From NCBI RefSeq assembly GCF_002993285.1, contig NZ_CP027433.1, positions 186,001 through 250,000 on the forward strand: 64,000 nucleotides of DNA, in the 5' to 3' direction. Shown here piece after piece: positions 25,737 through 35,561 of this stretch. The position numbers and the translations under genes are program-made. The notes beneath the pieces were generated by a model, which worked only from the letters and a program-made list of their open reading frames with translations, was not told the DNA's origin and did not search any database. Numbering within the stretch: position 1 is the stretch's first letter; every line of letters begins with the position of its first letter. Origin of the DNA: Gordonia iterans (lineage in GTDB: Bacteria; Actinomycetota; Actinomycetes; Mycobacteriales; Mycobacteriaceae).

Positions 25737-27652
25737 CCCGGCCGGGTGGTGGACCGCCGGGAATGGCCGGCCCCACCCTGGAGAAGGCCAAGAGCTTCAC
25801 TCCCACGCTCAAGCGCCTCGTGCGCAAGCTCAGCGCGTACCGCGGAAGACTGAGCGTCATCCTGCTCGCCATCGTGGGTTCGGTGGCGCTGACCGCGGTC
25901 GCACCGCGCGTGCTCGGTCACGCCACCGATCTGCTCTTCGACGGGGTGATCGGCGCCCGGCTGCCGTCCGGACTCTCCAAAGAGCAAGCGGTCGACGGGC
26001 TCCGCGCGCAAGGCCAGCACACCTTCGCCGACATGGTGTCGGCGATGGACGTCGTCCCCGGCCGGGGCATCGGCTTCGACGCCGTCGGCCGGGTCCTGCT
26101 GGTGGTGCTGCTCCTGTACGTCGGCGCGTCGCTGTTGGGCTGGCTGTCGGGCTATCTGCTGAATCAAGTGGTGGTCGGCACCGTCACCGCCCTGCGCGCC
26201 CAGGTCGAGGCCAAGGTGCACCGCCTGCCGCTCTCGTACTACGACCGGTCGGCCCGCGGCGACCTGCTCAGCCGCGTCACGAACGACCTCGACAACCTGT
26301 CGCAGAGCCTCCAGCAGACGATCAACCAGTTGCTGAATTCGATCCTGATGGTGATCGCCATTCTGGTCATGATGCTGACGATCTCGCCGCTGCTGTCGCT
26401 GATCGCGGTGGCGACGGTGCCGCTCGCCGTGATCGCGACGGCCGTGATCGCCAAGCGCTCCAAACCGCACTTCATCGGCCAGTGGGCCTCGACCGGCAAG
26501 GTCAACGCCCTGGTCGAGGAGACCTTCACCGGACATCAGCTGGTCACCGCGTTCGGTCGGCAGGCCGAGGTGGAGGCCGCCTTCGACGAGCAGAACGAGG
26601 CGCTCTACCGCTCCAGCTGGAAGGCACAGTTCATCTCCGGCATCGTCATGCCGACGATCATGTTTCTGGGCAACCTCAATTACGTGGCGGTGGCCGTCGT
26701 CGGCGGTCTGCGGGTGGCGACCGGTCAGCTCAGCCTCGGCGAGGTGCAGGCCTTCATCCAGTACTCCCGCCAGTTCACCCAGCCGCTCACCCAGATCGGC
26801 TCGATGTTCAACCTGATGCAGAGCGGGGTGGCCTCCGCCGAGCGGATCTTCGAGGTGCTCGACGAGCCCGAAGAGTCGCCCGATCCGACCGACCCACAGA
26901 CCCCGTCGTCCGATGCCGGCCGCATCGAGTTCGACGACGTCAGATTCCGCTATCGCGAGGACCGCCCGCTGATCGAGCACCTCTCGCTGGCGGCCGAACC
27001 CGGGCACATGGTGGCGATCGTCGGGCCGACCGGCGCCGGCAAGACGACCCTGGTGAATCTGATCATGCGTTTTTACGAGGTGGACTCCGGGACGATCTTC
27101 GTCGACGGCACCGACGCGGCGGCGATGACCCGCGACGACCTCCGCGAGCGCACCGGCATGGTGCTGCAGGACTCGTGGCTGTTCGGCGGGACGATCTACG
27201 AGAACATCGCCTACGGGGACCCGACCGCGACCCGCGAGGAGGTGATCGCCGCCGCGAAGGCGAGCCACGTCGACCACTTCGTCCGGACCCTGCCCGACGG
27301 TTACGAAACGGTCCTCGACGACGAGGGCGGCGGCGTCAGCGCGGGGGAACGGCAGCTGATCACCATCGCGCGGGCCTTCCTCGCCCGCCCGAGCATCCTG
27401 ATCCTCGACGAGGCGACCAGTTCGGTGGACACCCGCACCGAGCTCCTGATCAGTCAGGCGATGGCGAATCTCGCCAGCGACCGGACGAGTTTCGTGATCG
27501 CGCACCGGCTCTCGACCATCCGCAACGCCGACCTGATCCTGGTGATGGAGAACGGCCGCATCGTCGAGCAGGGAACCCACGACGAGCTTCTCGCCGCCCG
27601 CGGCGCCTACTTCGACCTGTACGACGCGCAGTTCGCGGCACCGGTCGAGTAG
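25733..27652 (+). CDS. ABC exporter half-transporter, subunit 2 (Rv1272c-like)
   Basis: 639 residues from a GTG overlapping the previous stop. The membrane domain carries an unusually long extracellular insertion between helices 1 and 2 (about residues 65-125). The nucleotide-binding domain has Walker A GPTGAGKTT, a variant signature VSAGERQL and an intact Walker B ILILDEATSSVD with the catalytic Glu. Together the two subunits give one consensus and one degenerate ATP site, as in TM287/288-type and Rv1272c/Rv1273c exporters. Cargo is not predicted here. Confidence 0.9.
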   Translation: MTRPGGGPPGMAGPTLEKAKSFTPTLKRLVRKLSAYRGRLSVILLAIVGSVALTAVAPRVLGHATDLLFDGVIGARLPSGLSKEQAVDGLRAQGQHTFADMVSAMDVVPGRGIGFDAVGRVLLVVLLLYVGASLLGWLSGYLLNQVVVGTVTALRAQVEAKVHRLPLSYYDRSARGDLLSRVTNDLDNLSQSLQQTINQLLNSILMVIAILVMMLTISPLLSLIAVATVPLAVIATAVIAKRSKPHFIGQWASTGKVNALVEETFTGHQLVTAFGRQAEVEAAFDEQNEALYRSSWKAQFISGIVMPTIMFLGNLNYVAVAVVGGLRVATGQLSLGEVQAFIQYSRQFTQPLTQIGSMFNLMQSGVASAERIFEVLDEPEESPDPTDPQTPSSDAGRIEFDDVRFRYREDRPLIEHLSLAAEPGHMVAIVGPTGAGKTTLVNLIMRFYEVDSGTIFVDGTDAAAMTRDDLRERTGMVLQDSWLFGGTIYENIAYGDPTATREEVIAAAKASHVDHFVRTLPDGYETVLDDEGGGVSAGERQLITIARAFLARPSILILDEATSSVDTRTELLISQAMANLASDRTSFVIAHRLSTIRNADLILVMENGRIVEQGTHDELLAARGAYFDLYDAQFAAPVE

Positions 27653-27964
27653 GACGTTTCCGCCGTCGTCTCTCCCCGAGCAGCATCAGCTCGTTGAGCA
27701 GCCTCCCCGGCCGAACGAGCCGTTCTTCCCGCTCGTCGAGCCGGACCGAGGCGCCAGCCGAGGTCCGTGTCGAGACGCGGCGCCGAGACTTGCTGTTCGG
27801 CTCGCTACGGACGCGTCACACGCACCCGAATCGGAGGCGGCGTGGGCGCAGCATTGGCAGGATGGCGTCTGTGCCGTCACCGCCTACTGCCTCCCCGCAC
27901 CGCCTGCGTTCGGAGCGGCGGCCCCGTTCACGCCGTTGCCACCCCATCAGAGAATCGAGATTTC
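27653..27964. other. Gene-free interval with repeat fragments
   Basis: 312 bp with no convincing coding sequence. It contains GCTCGTTGAGCAGCC, CGCTCGTCGAGC and GTGTCGAGACG, pieces of the same family of short palindromic repeats seen at 7.8, 49.9 and 58.8 kb. The promoter for the next gene should lie near its right end; I cannot pick it out. Confidence 0.5.
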
Positions 27965-28966
27965 ATGCCCAGTAACGACTTTCGTGCCCTGCTGATCGAC
28001 AAGGACGGCGACGACCAGACCGTCTCCGTCCAGCAGGTCGACACAGACCGGCTGCCCGAGGGCGACGTGACCGTTCGCGTCACCGCCTCCACGGTCAATT
28101 ACAAGGACGCGCTCGCCGTCACCGGCGCGAGTCCGGTCGTCCGCAGTTTTCCCATGGTTCCCGGGATCGACCTGGCGGGCGTCGTCGAGGAGTCGTCGAA
28201 CCCGAAGTGGAACCCCGGCGACGAGGTCGTCCTCAACGGCTGGGGCGTCGGCGAGAAACACTGGGGCGGTCTCGCCGAGTACGCCCGCGTGCGGGGCGAG
28301 TGGCTGGTCCCGCTGGCTCCCGAATTCACCGCCGAACAGGCGATGGGGATCGGCACCGCCGGATATACCGCCATGCTCTGTGTCCTGGCGCTCGAGAAGC
28401 ACGGCGTGACACCGGATTCCGGCGAGATCCTGGTGACCGGCGCCGCCGGCGGTGTGGGCAGCGTCGCGATCGCCGTCCTGCATCGGCTGGGGTATCGCGT
28501 CGCCGCCGTCACCGGCCGCGAGTCCGAGACCGAGTACCTCACCGCGCTCGGCGCCGAGCGGATCCTGCCGCGCGCCGACTTCACCGAGCGCGGCAAGCCC
28601 CTCGCGAAGGAACTGTGGGCCGGCGCCGTCGACGTGGCGGGCGGTCAGGTCCTGGCCACCGTGTGCTCGCAGATGAAGTACGGGTCCGTGGTCGCCGCGT
28701 GCGGCCTCGCCGCGGGCATGGGGTTCCCGGCGACCGTCGCGCCCTTCATCCTGCGCGGGGTCACGCTGGCCGGAATCGACAGCGTCTACCGTCCCCTCGC
28801 CGATCGCGAAGAAGCCTGGCGGCGCCTCGGGCGCGACCTCGACCCCGCCGTCCTCGCCCCGATCACCGGCACCGTCGCGCTCGACGACGTCGCGACGACC
28901 GCTGCCGACCTGCTCGCGGGCCGGGTGCGCGGCCGGGTCGTCGTACCGCTGAACGCCTATCCCTAG
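27965..28966 (+). CDS. MDR-family NADPH oxidoreductase, acrylyl-CoA reductase (AcuI/YhdH) type
   Basis: 333 residues. It is a zinc-free medium-chain dehydrogenase with [13 protein letters not shown], the nucleotide motif [16 protein letters not shown] and [32 protein letters not shown], which together match the YhdH/YhfP/AcuI group. Members reduce acryloyl-CoA or related enones with NADPH. The neighbouring genes do not define a pathway, so the substrate is open. Confidence 0.85.
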   Translation: MPSNDFRALLIDKDGDDQTVSVQQVDTDRLPEGDVTVRVTASTVNYKDALAVTGASPVVRSFPMVPGIDLAGVVEESSNPKWNPGDEVVLNGWGVGEKHWGGLAEYARVRGEWLVPLAPEFTAEQAMGIGTAGYTAMLCVLALEKHGVTPDSGEILVTGAAGGVGSVAIAVLHRLGYRVAAVTGRESETEYLTALGAERILPRADFTERGKPLAKELWAGAVDVAGGQVLATVCSQMKYGSVVAACGLAAGMGFPATVAPFILRGVTLAGIDSVYRPLADREEAWRRLGRDLDPAVLAPITGTVALDDVATTAADLLAGRVRGRVVVPLNAYP

Positions 28967-29039
28967 CCGGATCCGATCCGGGCGGGCCCCGTCCCGGCAC
29001 CTGCGCACGTCCTCACCCACCCCACACAGGAGTCCCCCG

Positions 29040-29609
29040 ATGACCGAAGCACCCGTCAGCCGTTTCCCCGTCCCCGAGCTGGACGAGCTGCCCGACGACG
29101 TCCGCACCCGGATCCTCGACGTCCAGGAGAAGTCCGGCTTCGTGCCGAACGTCTTCCTGGCCCTCGCGCACCGGCCGGACGAGTTCCGCGCGTTCTTCGC
29201 CTACCACGACGCGATCATGGACAGGCCCGGCAACCTCACCAAGGCCGAGCGCGAGATGATCGTCGTCGCCACCTCCGCTCCCAACCAGTGCCAGTACTGC
29301 GTGGTGGCGCACGGCGCGATCCTGCGAATCCGGGCCAAGAACCCGCTCATCGCCGATCAGGTCGCCACCAACTACCGCAAGGCGGACATCACCGAGCGGC
29401 AGAAGGCGATGCTCGACTTCGCGTCGAAGGTCTCCCAGGAGGCGTACGCGGTGAACGACGAGGACTTCGCCACCCTGAAGAGTCACGGCTTCGACGAGGA
29501 GGACGTGTGGGACATCGCGGCGATCTCGTCGTTCTTCGGCCTCTCCAACCGGATGGCCAATGTGCTCTCGATGCGCCCCAACGCCGAGTTCTACGCCATG
29601 GGCCGCTGA
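29040..29609 (+). CDS. AhpD-like peroxidase-related protein (carboxymuconolactone decarboxylase family)
   Basis: 189 residues with the AhpD-type redox motif NQCQYCVVAHGAIL (CxxC plus nearby His) and the preceding Glu in TKAEREMIVVAT. AGGAG precedes the ATG. The family removes peroxides or acts as a thiol-disulfide partner. It follows the AcuI-like gene by 73 bp on the same strand and may be co-transcribed. Confidence 0.85.
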   Translation: MTEAPVSRFPVPELDELPDDVRTRILDVQEKSGFVPNVFLALAHRPDEFRAFFAYHDAIMDRPGNLTKAEREMIVVATSAPNQCQYCVVAHGAILRIRAKNPLIADQVATNYRKADITERQKAMLDFASKVSQEAYAVNDEDFATLKSHGFDEEDVWDIAAISSFFGLSNRMANVLSMRPNAEFYAMGR

Positions 29610-29645
29610 GCGTTCCGGTCCCCAGACACGGGTCGGTGCGCCGGT

Positions 29646-30104
29646 TCAGCGCGCGGCGGAACCGTCGCGCAGGGCTCGCGCCGCCGACGTGGCGAGGGTG
29701 TCGGCGATCTCGTTGTAGTGGTCGCCGGCGTGGCCCTTGACCCATCGCCATTCCACGTCATGCCGCTCGGTCTCCGCCACCAGGCGCTGCCACAGCTCCA
29801 CGTTCTTCACCGGCTTCTTGGCGGCGGTCTTCCAGCCGTTGCGCTGCCAGCCGTTGACCCACTTGGTGATGCCGTCGCGCACGTACACCGAGTCGGTGTA
29901 GAGGATCACCGTCGACGGCCGGGTGAGCGCCGCAAGTCCTTCGATGGCCGCCTGCAGCTCCATCCGGTTGTTGGTGGTGTCCGGTTCGGAGCCGGAGAGC
30001 TCCTTCTCGGTTCCCTTGTACCGCAACACCGCGCCCCATCCACCGGGTCCCGGGTTGCCCAGGCACGCACCGTCCGTGGAGATCTCGACCACCGTATCGC
30101 TCAT
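29646..30104 (-). CDS. rnhA: Ribonuclease HI
   Basis: 152 residues, usual length. The catalytic acidic residues are visible in [34 protein letters not shown] and [12 protein letters not shown]. It cleaves RNA in RNA-DNA hybrids. ATG 30104 is used because the conserved fold starts directly after it. It is convergent with the AhpD-like gene. Confidence 0.93.
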   Translation of the reverse strand: MSDTVVEISTDGACLGNPGPGGWGAVLRYKGTEKELSGSEPDTTNNRMELQAAIEGLAALTRPSTVILYTDSVYVRDGITKWVNGWQRNGWKTAAKKPVKNVELWQRLVAETERHDVEWRWVKGHAGDHYNEIADTLATSAARALRDGSAAR

Positions 30105-30215
30105 AGCGATCAACGCTACCGGCGCGGGCCGGTGCGCCCACGGGCAGGGCGAGGGCCGGGCCCCTCATGACCGCGCAGTTCGACGGACCTGATCTACCCC
30201 TGGCCGACCGGCCGA

Positions 30216-30698
30216 TCAGTCCTTGAGCGGGCGGGCGATCAGATCGTGGGCCTCGGACCGGCCGTCGAGCAATCGGCTGGTCCGGCGATGCACCCGCCAG
30301 CCGGCCGAAGTCCGGTGCAGTTCCCAATGGTTGGCCGTCGCGCGGGCCACCGCGAACCGCCCGTCGCGATGGACCACCAGCAGGGAGTAGCCGACGGCGA
30401 CCGCGGTGTCACCGTCCACCGTGACGTGCGACGGCCCCTGGAAATGGGCGCACCCGCCGGCGATCAGTGTCTGATGGGGCCCCGAGCGCACCATCTCGGT
30501 GACGGCCGACGCCCCGTCCATCATGTAGTCGTCCACCTCGTAGACGCCGTCGCCTGTCCAGAGCGCGCCCACCTCGTCGGCCGCCCCGTCGTCCACCAGA
30601 GGCCCGTACGAGGCGATCACCGCGGCGATCTCCCGTTCGTCTTCGAGGCCGCTCAGGCGCGCTTCGAGCGCGGCGAGTCGACGGTTCAACTCCGTCAT
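30216..30698 (-). CDS. SnoaL/NTF2-like protein
   Basis: 160 residues of the NTF2-like cone fold: EIAAVIASYGPLVDDGAADEVGALW near the N-terminus and a C-terminal strand pair with NHWELHRTSAGWRVHRRTSRLLDG. This superfamily includes dehydratases, isomerases and binding proteins. Its start overlaps the stop of the LLM oxidoreductase by 4 bp, so the two work in one operon with the upstream SDR. Confidence 0.8.
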   Translation of the reverse strand: MTELNRRLAALEARLSGLEDEREIAAVIASYGPLVDDGAADEVGALWTGDGVYEVDDYMMDGASAVTEMVRSGPHQTLIAGGCAHFQGPSHVTVDGDTAVAVGYSLLVVHRDGRFAVARATANHWELHRTSAGWRVHRRTSRLLDGRSEAHDLIARPLKD

Positions 30699-31567
30699 CG
30701 TTCCTCCAGGTCGGCGAGGTCGGCCAAGGCGCTCAGCTGCGCCACATAGTCGGCCGCCGAGTCGGCGCGCACAGCGGCGTTGATCACCGTCGCTCCGGCC
30801 GCCGCGAAGTCGTCCAGAACGACGCGCGTGCGCGTCGGATCACCGGTGGGATCCAGCGGCGGAGTCGAGAGCACCACTTCAAAGCCCGCCGGAGGAGACA
30901 CCTCGTCGAGCAGTTCGGACACCTGCCGGCGACCGAGCGCGAACGGCGTCCATCCGTCGGCGAGTTCGACGGCCCGACGCAATGACCGGCGCGTCCTGCC
31001 GCCGACCAGGAGCGGGACACGCTGCTGGACCGGTCGCGGATCGACCACCAGACCGGCGAAGTCGTAGAACTCCCCCGAATAAGCGGGCTGCTCCCGGCCC
31101 AGTCCCGCACGCAGGGCTCGCAGCGCGTCGTCGGCGCGGGCGCCCCGACCCTCGAACGGCGCGCCGAGCAGAGTGAACTCCTCACGCAGCGAACCGACGC
31201 CGACGCCGAGTGTCAGGCGCCCGCCGCTGATCACGTCGAGGGTTCCGTATCTCTTGGCGATCTCCAGCGGATGGTGGTAGCCGAGCACCAGCACCTGCGT
31301 GACGAACCGTATTCGCACGGTCTGCCCGGCGAGAAATCCGAAGGTGGACAGCGGATCCCAGTAAGTTCCACCGCGTTCTTCGGCGATCGGCATGGGGACG
31401 GCGACGTGCTCGCTACAGGTGAGATGCTCAAATCCCAGCCGGTCGGCAGCCTGCGCGATCCGGCCCAGCTCCTCGGGCCCGGCGTCGGCCTCCCACGGGG
31501 AGTACGCCCCGGGCAATCGAGTGACGACGGGCGTCGCCAGGCCCACCCGCACCTCAGAGCTCCGCAT
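30695..31567 (-). CDS. LLM-class (F420-dependent type) oxidoreductase
   Basis: 290 residues of a luciferase-like TIM barrel: FEHLTCSEHVAVP, VRIRFVTQVLVLGYHHPLEIAKRYGTLDVISGGRLTLGVGVGSLREEF, and VPLLVGGRTRRSLRRAVELADGW. The family uses F420 or flavin. ATG 31567 overlaps the end of the SDR gene by 14 bp, indicating a tight operon. Substrate unknown. Confidence 0.87.
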   Translation of the reverse strand: MRSSEVRVGLATPVVTRLPGAYSPWEADAGPEELGRIAQAADRLGFEHLTCSEHVAVPMPIAEERGGTYWDPLSTFGFLAGQTVRIRFVTQVLVLGYHHPLEIAKRYGTLDVISGGRLTLGVGVGSLREEFTLLGAPFEGRGARADDALRALRAGLGREQPAYSGEFYDFAGLVVDPRPVQQRVPLLVGGRTRRSLRRAVELADGWTPFALGRRQVSELLDEVSPPAGFEVVLSTPPLDPTGDPTRTRVVLDDFAAAGATVINAAVRADSAADYVAQLSALADLADLEER

Positions 31568-32363
31568 CTCGCGGTACACGCGCGAGCAGCTTCTCCATCA
31601 TCCGCTGCTGAGCGAGCAGGATCTGCGCCCGATCCATCCCGTTGCTCGCCTCGGCCCGCTCCCGGTTGCCCCCCGCGATCCAGATCGGGCCGTCCTCGAG
31701 TCGGGACAGACCCTCGCGGGCGACGTCGCCGGGCTCGCTGGCAGTCATCCCGGGCACGTCGAACTGCAGCCCGGCCCGTTCCATCGCCGGGGTGCGAGTG
31801 ACGCCGAGAATCAGCTCGAGCACGGCGATCCCGTGGGGTCGCGACTCCAGCCAGAGCGACTCTGCGAAGCTGCGGCCGAAGGCTTTCGCGGCACCGTACA
31901 CGCTGAGCGTGGCACCACCGAGGTAGCCGCTGAGCGAGCCCACCAGCAGGATGCCGCCGCGGCCGGCGACGCGCATGCGCCGGCCGTAGTGGTGCACGAG
32001 GGCCAGGGGCGCGGTGATGTTGAGGTCGATGACCTTCTGAAAGCCGTCCAGGTCGCCGTCGAGGAATTCGCTGCCGTACGAGTTGGCGCCCGCGTTGTAG
32101 ATCAGCAGGCCGACGTCGACATCGTCGGTGAGTTCGGTGATCGCGGTGATCGCCGCCGGATCGGTCAGATCCGCGGCGAGAGTCCACACGGTGGCGCCCT
32201 GTTCGCGCAGGGCAGCCGCCGTCTGTTCCAAGGGTCCGGATCGGCGGGCGATCAACACGAGGTTCACACCGGACTCCGCGAGTTGCTCGGCGAAGGCACG
32301 TCCCACCCCCTCCGATCCGCCGGCGACGACCGCCCACGGCCGGTACTTCCTCAGGTCGGTCAT
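31554..32363 (-). CDS. Short-chain dehydrogenase/reductase
   Basis: 269 residues. It has a nucleotide motif variant VVAGGSEGVGRAFAEQL, YNAGANSYG, Ser in VGSLSGYLGG and the catalytic YGAAK. The last 30 residues (GMDRAQILLAQQRMMEKLLARV) extend beyond the core fold. It is the first gene of the SDR-LLM-SnoaL operon. A degenerate KstR-like site lies 64 bp upstream. Confidence 0.87.
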   Translation of the reverse strand: MTDLRKYRPWAVVAGGSEGVGRAFAEQLAESGVNLVLIARRSGPLEQTAAALREQGATVWTLAADLTDPAAITAITELTDDVDVGLLIYNAGANSYGSEFLDGDLDGFQKVIDLNITAPLALVHHYGRRMRVAGRGGILLVGSLSGYLGGATLSVYGAAKAFGRSFAESLWLESRPHGIAVLELILGVTRTPAMERAGLQFDVPGMTASEPGDVAREGLSRLEDGPIWIAGGNRERAEASNGMDRAQILLAQQRMMEKLLARVPRDAEL

Positions 32364-32426
32364 GTGGTCCTCCCCGATCGACTCCGGCAGCGGTAGTGCA
32401 CGACGTCCCGCTCCGGACCTTAAGGC

Positions 32427-32440
32427 TGACACACGTTCTA
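32427..32440. promoter_or_regulatory. Degenerate KstR-like half-palindrome
   Basis: TGACACACGTTCTA matches the KstR consensus TnnAACnnGTTnnA except for one arm (CAC for AAC), upstream of the SDR-LLM-SnoaL operon. This is weak, suggestive evidence only. Confidence 0.3.
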
Positions 32441-32535
32441 GTTTTCGGGGAAGGCCTCCCGGTTCCGGCGACGGATTCGTCGGTAGCCGATCGACGGACA
32501 CGGCGGGTGCCGACCACGGGGCCGATGCCCTCGGG

Positions 32536-33378
32536 TCAGCCCCGGTCGCGGTAGACGAAGCTCGCTACCTGCAAGTACGACACCCGCTCCGCGAGCCTGG
32601 TGCTCACCCTGCCCAACGCGTCATACACGTGCGCGTCCTTGCCGACCACCACTCGGGTCCGACCCTTCAGGGTCGCGTCGATCATCTTCCGTGCCGCCTT
32701 CGGCGCGGGCATGGCGAAGGCCTTCGCGACGGCCTCGGGAGTCCCCAGCGTCACTGCGCTCGCCCGAACCAGGTCAGTCCAGATCGTGCCGGGCACCACC
32801 GTGGTCGCGGTGACGTTCGACTTGCTGTTGCGCAGATCCTGTGCCAAGCCGTAGCCGAACTGTGCGACGGCGGCCTTCGACGCCCCGTACACGGCCGCCC
32901 CGGGCACAGGCACCAGGGCCGCAAGACTCGAGGTGATCATGACGACGCCGCCGTCCGGGCGTTCCTCGAGCAGCGGCAAGAAGGCGCGGGTCGACTCCAC
33001 CGTGCCGTAGAAGTTCACGTCGACGATCTGGCGCATCCGCGCAGACTCGATCCCGCCGGCGGTCTCGAAGTTCTGAGCGATCCCCGCGAGGTTGAACAGG
33101 CCGTCGACCTGGCCGTGCCTGCCGACCACCGCAGAAGGGAAATGCCTGATCGCGTCCACGTCGGTGACGTCGAGCGGGTGCGTCGACAATCGCTCGCCGG
33201 CAGCGGCCTCCGCCGTGAGTTCGGCGAGGCCCTCGGCGTTCCGGTCGGCGGCCGCTACGCGGGCACCGCGATCGAGCAACTCCAACGCGACACAGCGACC
33301 GATTCCACTGCTCGCACCGGTTACTGCGAAGACCTTGCCCGCGCCCCGCGTCGGGCTCCTGCGTGAATGTCGTGACAT
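32536..33378 (-). CDS. Short-chain dehydrogenase/reductase
   Basis: 280 residues with cofactor motif VTGASSGIGRCVALEL, DVTDVDAIRH, NLAGIAQNF, catalytic MITSSLAAL and YGASK. The position after strand 2 (AADRNAEG) favours NAD-type binding. ATG 33378 begins just before a basic leader (MSRHSRRSPTRGAGK). It lies 121 bp downstream of the MarR gene on the same strand. Substrate unknown. Confidence 0.87.
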   Translation of the reverse strand: MSRHSRRSPTRGAGKVFAVTGASSGIGRCVALELLDRGARVAAADRNAEGLAELTAEAAAGERLSTHPLDVTDVDAIRHFPSAVVGRHGQVDGLFNLAGIAQNFETAGGIESARMRQIVDVNFYGTVESTRAFLPLLEERPDGGVVMITSSLAALVPVPGAAVYGASKAAVAQFGYGLAQDLRNSKSNVTATTVVPGTIWTDLVRASAVTLGTPEAVAKAFAMPAPKAARKMIDATLKGRTRVVVGKDAHVYDALGRVSTRLAERVSYLQVASFVYRDRG

Positions 33379-33499
33379 TCCGGCACGGTAGCAGCGCTCC
33401 CGCCTCCGGGACGCCGCGACCACCGGGAGGCGTCCCGACCCGCACCGACCCGCGGTGCGGTCGGTTGACGACCTCGACTCGGCTCGACCGTCGACCGAC

Positions 33500-33982
33500 T
33501 CAGGCGTGCTCCTGCCGGGCCCGGCCTGACGCATCGGCGTCGTCGGCGTCTTCGGCGATGCGTCGCAGCAGACGCCCGGCGAGCAGCAGCAGATCCCGCT
33601 CCACCGGGGTGCACGTGCTGTCGATCGCCTCGGCGAGCCATCGACTCCGCTTCGCACGATCCGATTCGAGTGTCTGCCGACCGGTTTCGGTGATCGAGAT
33701 CAGCGTGGCGCGGGCATCGTTCGGGTCCGCAGTCCGCGAGACCAGGCCCCGCTCCTCGAGGGAACTGACCGTGCGCGCGATGGTCTGGGGAGCGACTCGT
33801 TCCCGGTCGGCCAGCGCACGGGCGCTCATCGGACCGATCCGATCCAGTTGCGCGAGGGCCTGCAGCTGCGTGGCGGTCAGGAGATGCCCCGACGACATCG
33901 TCCGGATCGTGCGCGTGAAGACGACGAGGTCCTCACGCAGGCCGTCGATGCTTCGGTCGGGGGATTCACTCAGATCGGTCAT
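33500..33982 (-). CDS. MarR-family transcriptional regulator
   Basis: 160 residues with a winged helix: LTATQLQALAQLDRIGPMSARALADRERVAPQTIARTVSSLEERGLVSRTADPNDARATLISITETG. The basic wing motif DPNDAR is typical of MarR. It is divergent from an MFS transporter; two similar dyads lie between them, one overlapping its own start. I infer repression of the transporter and itself, relieved by a ligand or drug. Confidence 0.9.
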   Translation of the reverse strand: MTDLSESPDRSIDGLREDLVVFTRTIRTMSSGHLLTATQLQALAQLDRIGPMSARALADRERVAPQTIARTVSSLEERGLVSRTADPNDARATLISITETGRQTLESDRAKRSRWLAEAIDSTCTPVERDLLLLAGRLLRRIAEDADDADASGRARQEHA

Positions 33983-33987
33983 ATAGA

Positions 33988-33998
33988 CAGCATAGCTG
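33988..33998. promoter_or_regulatory. MarR operator candidate 1
   Basis: CAGCATAGCTG, preceded by TAGA, six bases upstream of the MarR start. It shares the context TAGACAGCA with 34052-34062. Confidence 0.55.
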
Positions 33999-34051
33999 GT
34001 CACTTCTCCCGCGATATTGGCACCAACGGGTTGTCAGCCGATAGACTTAGA

Positions 34052-34062
34052 CAGCAATGCTG
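34052..34062. promoter_or_regulatory. MarR operator candidate 2
   Basis: CAGCAATGCTG is a perfect 5-1-5 palindrome inside TTAGACAGCAATGCTGCC, 57 bp upstream of the MFS start. It matches the context of 33988-33998. Confidence 0.6.
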
Positions 34063-34118
34063 CCTTATTTTGAACGCCTCTTTGGTCAGAACCACCCGTT
34101 GAACTCACCGGAGCCTCG

Positions 34119-35495
34119 ATGAAGCCGGGCACGCCGCTCGTCCCCAGCCTCGTCTACGCGGCGCTGACGACCTCAATCGTCTCCTCCCTCGGCATGCTCC
34201 TGGTCCCGGCGATCGCCGCCGATCTCGACGTGTCGATCAGCGCCGCCCAGTGGATGCTGACGATCAACCTGCTCGTGGGCGCCGTCGCGACACCGATCAT
34301 GGGCAGGTTGTCCGACGGCCGGAACACCCGGCGACTGCTGTTGACCTCGCTCGGCATCATCCTCGCCGGATCGATCGTCGCCGCCGTCGCGCCCACTTTC
34401 ACGATCTTCCTCGTCGGCCGCGCGCTGCAGGGACTGACGTACGGCATAGTGCCGGTGACCATCGTGCTGGCTCGGCGACACCTCGGCGCCGGTGACGCCG
34501 CGCCGGCCATCTCGACGCTGTCGGTCACGGTCGCCACCGGCCTCGGGCTCGGCTATCCGCTGACCGGAATGCTGGCGAGCCTGCTCGACTACCGCATCGC
34601 CTTCTGGTTCGCCGCCGGCTTCGTCCTGACCGCGATCGTGGTGGTCTGGCGCGGCGTCCCCGCCGACGGGGACGCCGGGACGTCCCGCCCGTTCGACACC
34701 GTCGGGGCCGCCCTGCTGTCGTTCGGCCTGGCGGGTCTGCTCATCACCGTCAGCCAGGGCTCTCACTGGGACTGGCTGTCGGCGCCGACATTCGCCGCCG
34801 CCCTCACCGGTGCGGCCTGCCTCGTCGCCTGGGCGGTCGTGGAACTGCGTTCCCGTGATCCGCTGATCAACCTGCACGTCGTCAAAGCCCCCGACGTCCT
34901 ATTGGCGAACCTCACCGCCATCGGCCTCGGCGCCGCGATGTACATGAGCCTCTCGACCATCAGCATCATCGCGCAGGCGCCGGCGGCGACCGGATACGGT
35001 CTGGAGCTGCCGCTCTTCTGGGCCGGCTTCGTGATGCTGCCGTTGTCCGTCGGAAGCCTGGTCGGCAATCGTCTCGTCCGGCGCATGGGCCCCGCGTCGA
35101 TGGCGGCGATGCTCCCGGCGGGATCGTCGGTCATGGCGGCCTCGGGGCTGATGATCTGGCTGACCAACGACGAGTTGTGGGAGATCCTCCTCGGCATGTT
35201 CCTGTTCGGCCTCGGCATGGGGGCGGCGTACGCCGCCATGCCTGCGCTCGTCGCGCGCAGCGTCGCCGCGTTCGAAGTGGGCAGCGCAGTCAGCTTCAAC
35301 CAGGTGCTCCGCACCGTGGGCGGTGCGGTGGGCAGTGCGACGGTCGGTTCGATCCTCGCCGCCAGTCCCGGCCAGCACGGCATCGCCGTGGCGCTCGGCG
35401 TGGCCGCCGTGACCGCGTCGGCGGTGTGCGCCGCGCTGGTGGTCAATCAGATTCGGATCGGCCGGAACCCGACTCGGCGAGTCCGCCCGACATGA
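34119..35495 (+). CDS. MFS transporter, DHA2-like drug efflux type
   Basis: 458 residues with multiple hydrophobic helices. The major-facilitator loop motif is GRLSDGRNTRR near residue 62, and the helix-5 antiporter-like motif is GLGYPLTGML. A cytoplasmic break (RGVPADGDAGTSRPFDTVG) divides the protein. The divergent MarR gene suggests an inducible exporter of toxic compounds; the substrate cannot be read from sequence. Confidence 0.87.
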   Translation: MKPGTPLVPSLVYAALTTSIVSSLGMLLVPAIAADLDVSISAAQWMLTINLLVGAVATPIMGRLSDGRNTRRLLLTSLGIILAGSIVAAVAPTFTIFLVGRALQGLTYGIVPVTIVLARRHLGAGDAAPAISTLSVTVATGLGLGYPLTGMLASLLDYRIAFWFAAGFVLTAIVVVWRGVPADGDAGTSRPFDTVGAALLSFGLAGLLITVSQGSHWDWLSAPTFAAALTGAACLVAWAVVELRSRDPLINLHVVKAPDVLLANLTAIGLGAAMYMSLSTISIIAQAPAATGYGLELPLFWAGFVMLPLSVGSLVGNRLVRRMGPASMAAMLPAGSSVMAASGLMIWLTNDELWEILLGMFLFGLGMGAAYAAMPALVARSVAAFEVGSAVSFNQVLRTVGGAVGSATVGSILAASPGQHGIAVALGVAAVTASAVCAALVVNQIRIGRNPTRRVRPT

Positions 35496-35561
35496 AGCGG
35501 CAAACCGAATCCCGCACCGGCCTGCGATCGCCCGTTGTTCTGCCCCAGGATTCTGGTTCCG

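Noticed and set aside
28967..28981. Short palindrome CCGGATC-C-GATCCGG after the AcuI-like gene
   Set aside because: Arms are 7 bp with a 1-nt centre and no T-run; chance is likely in this composition.
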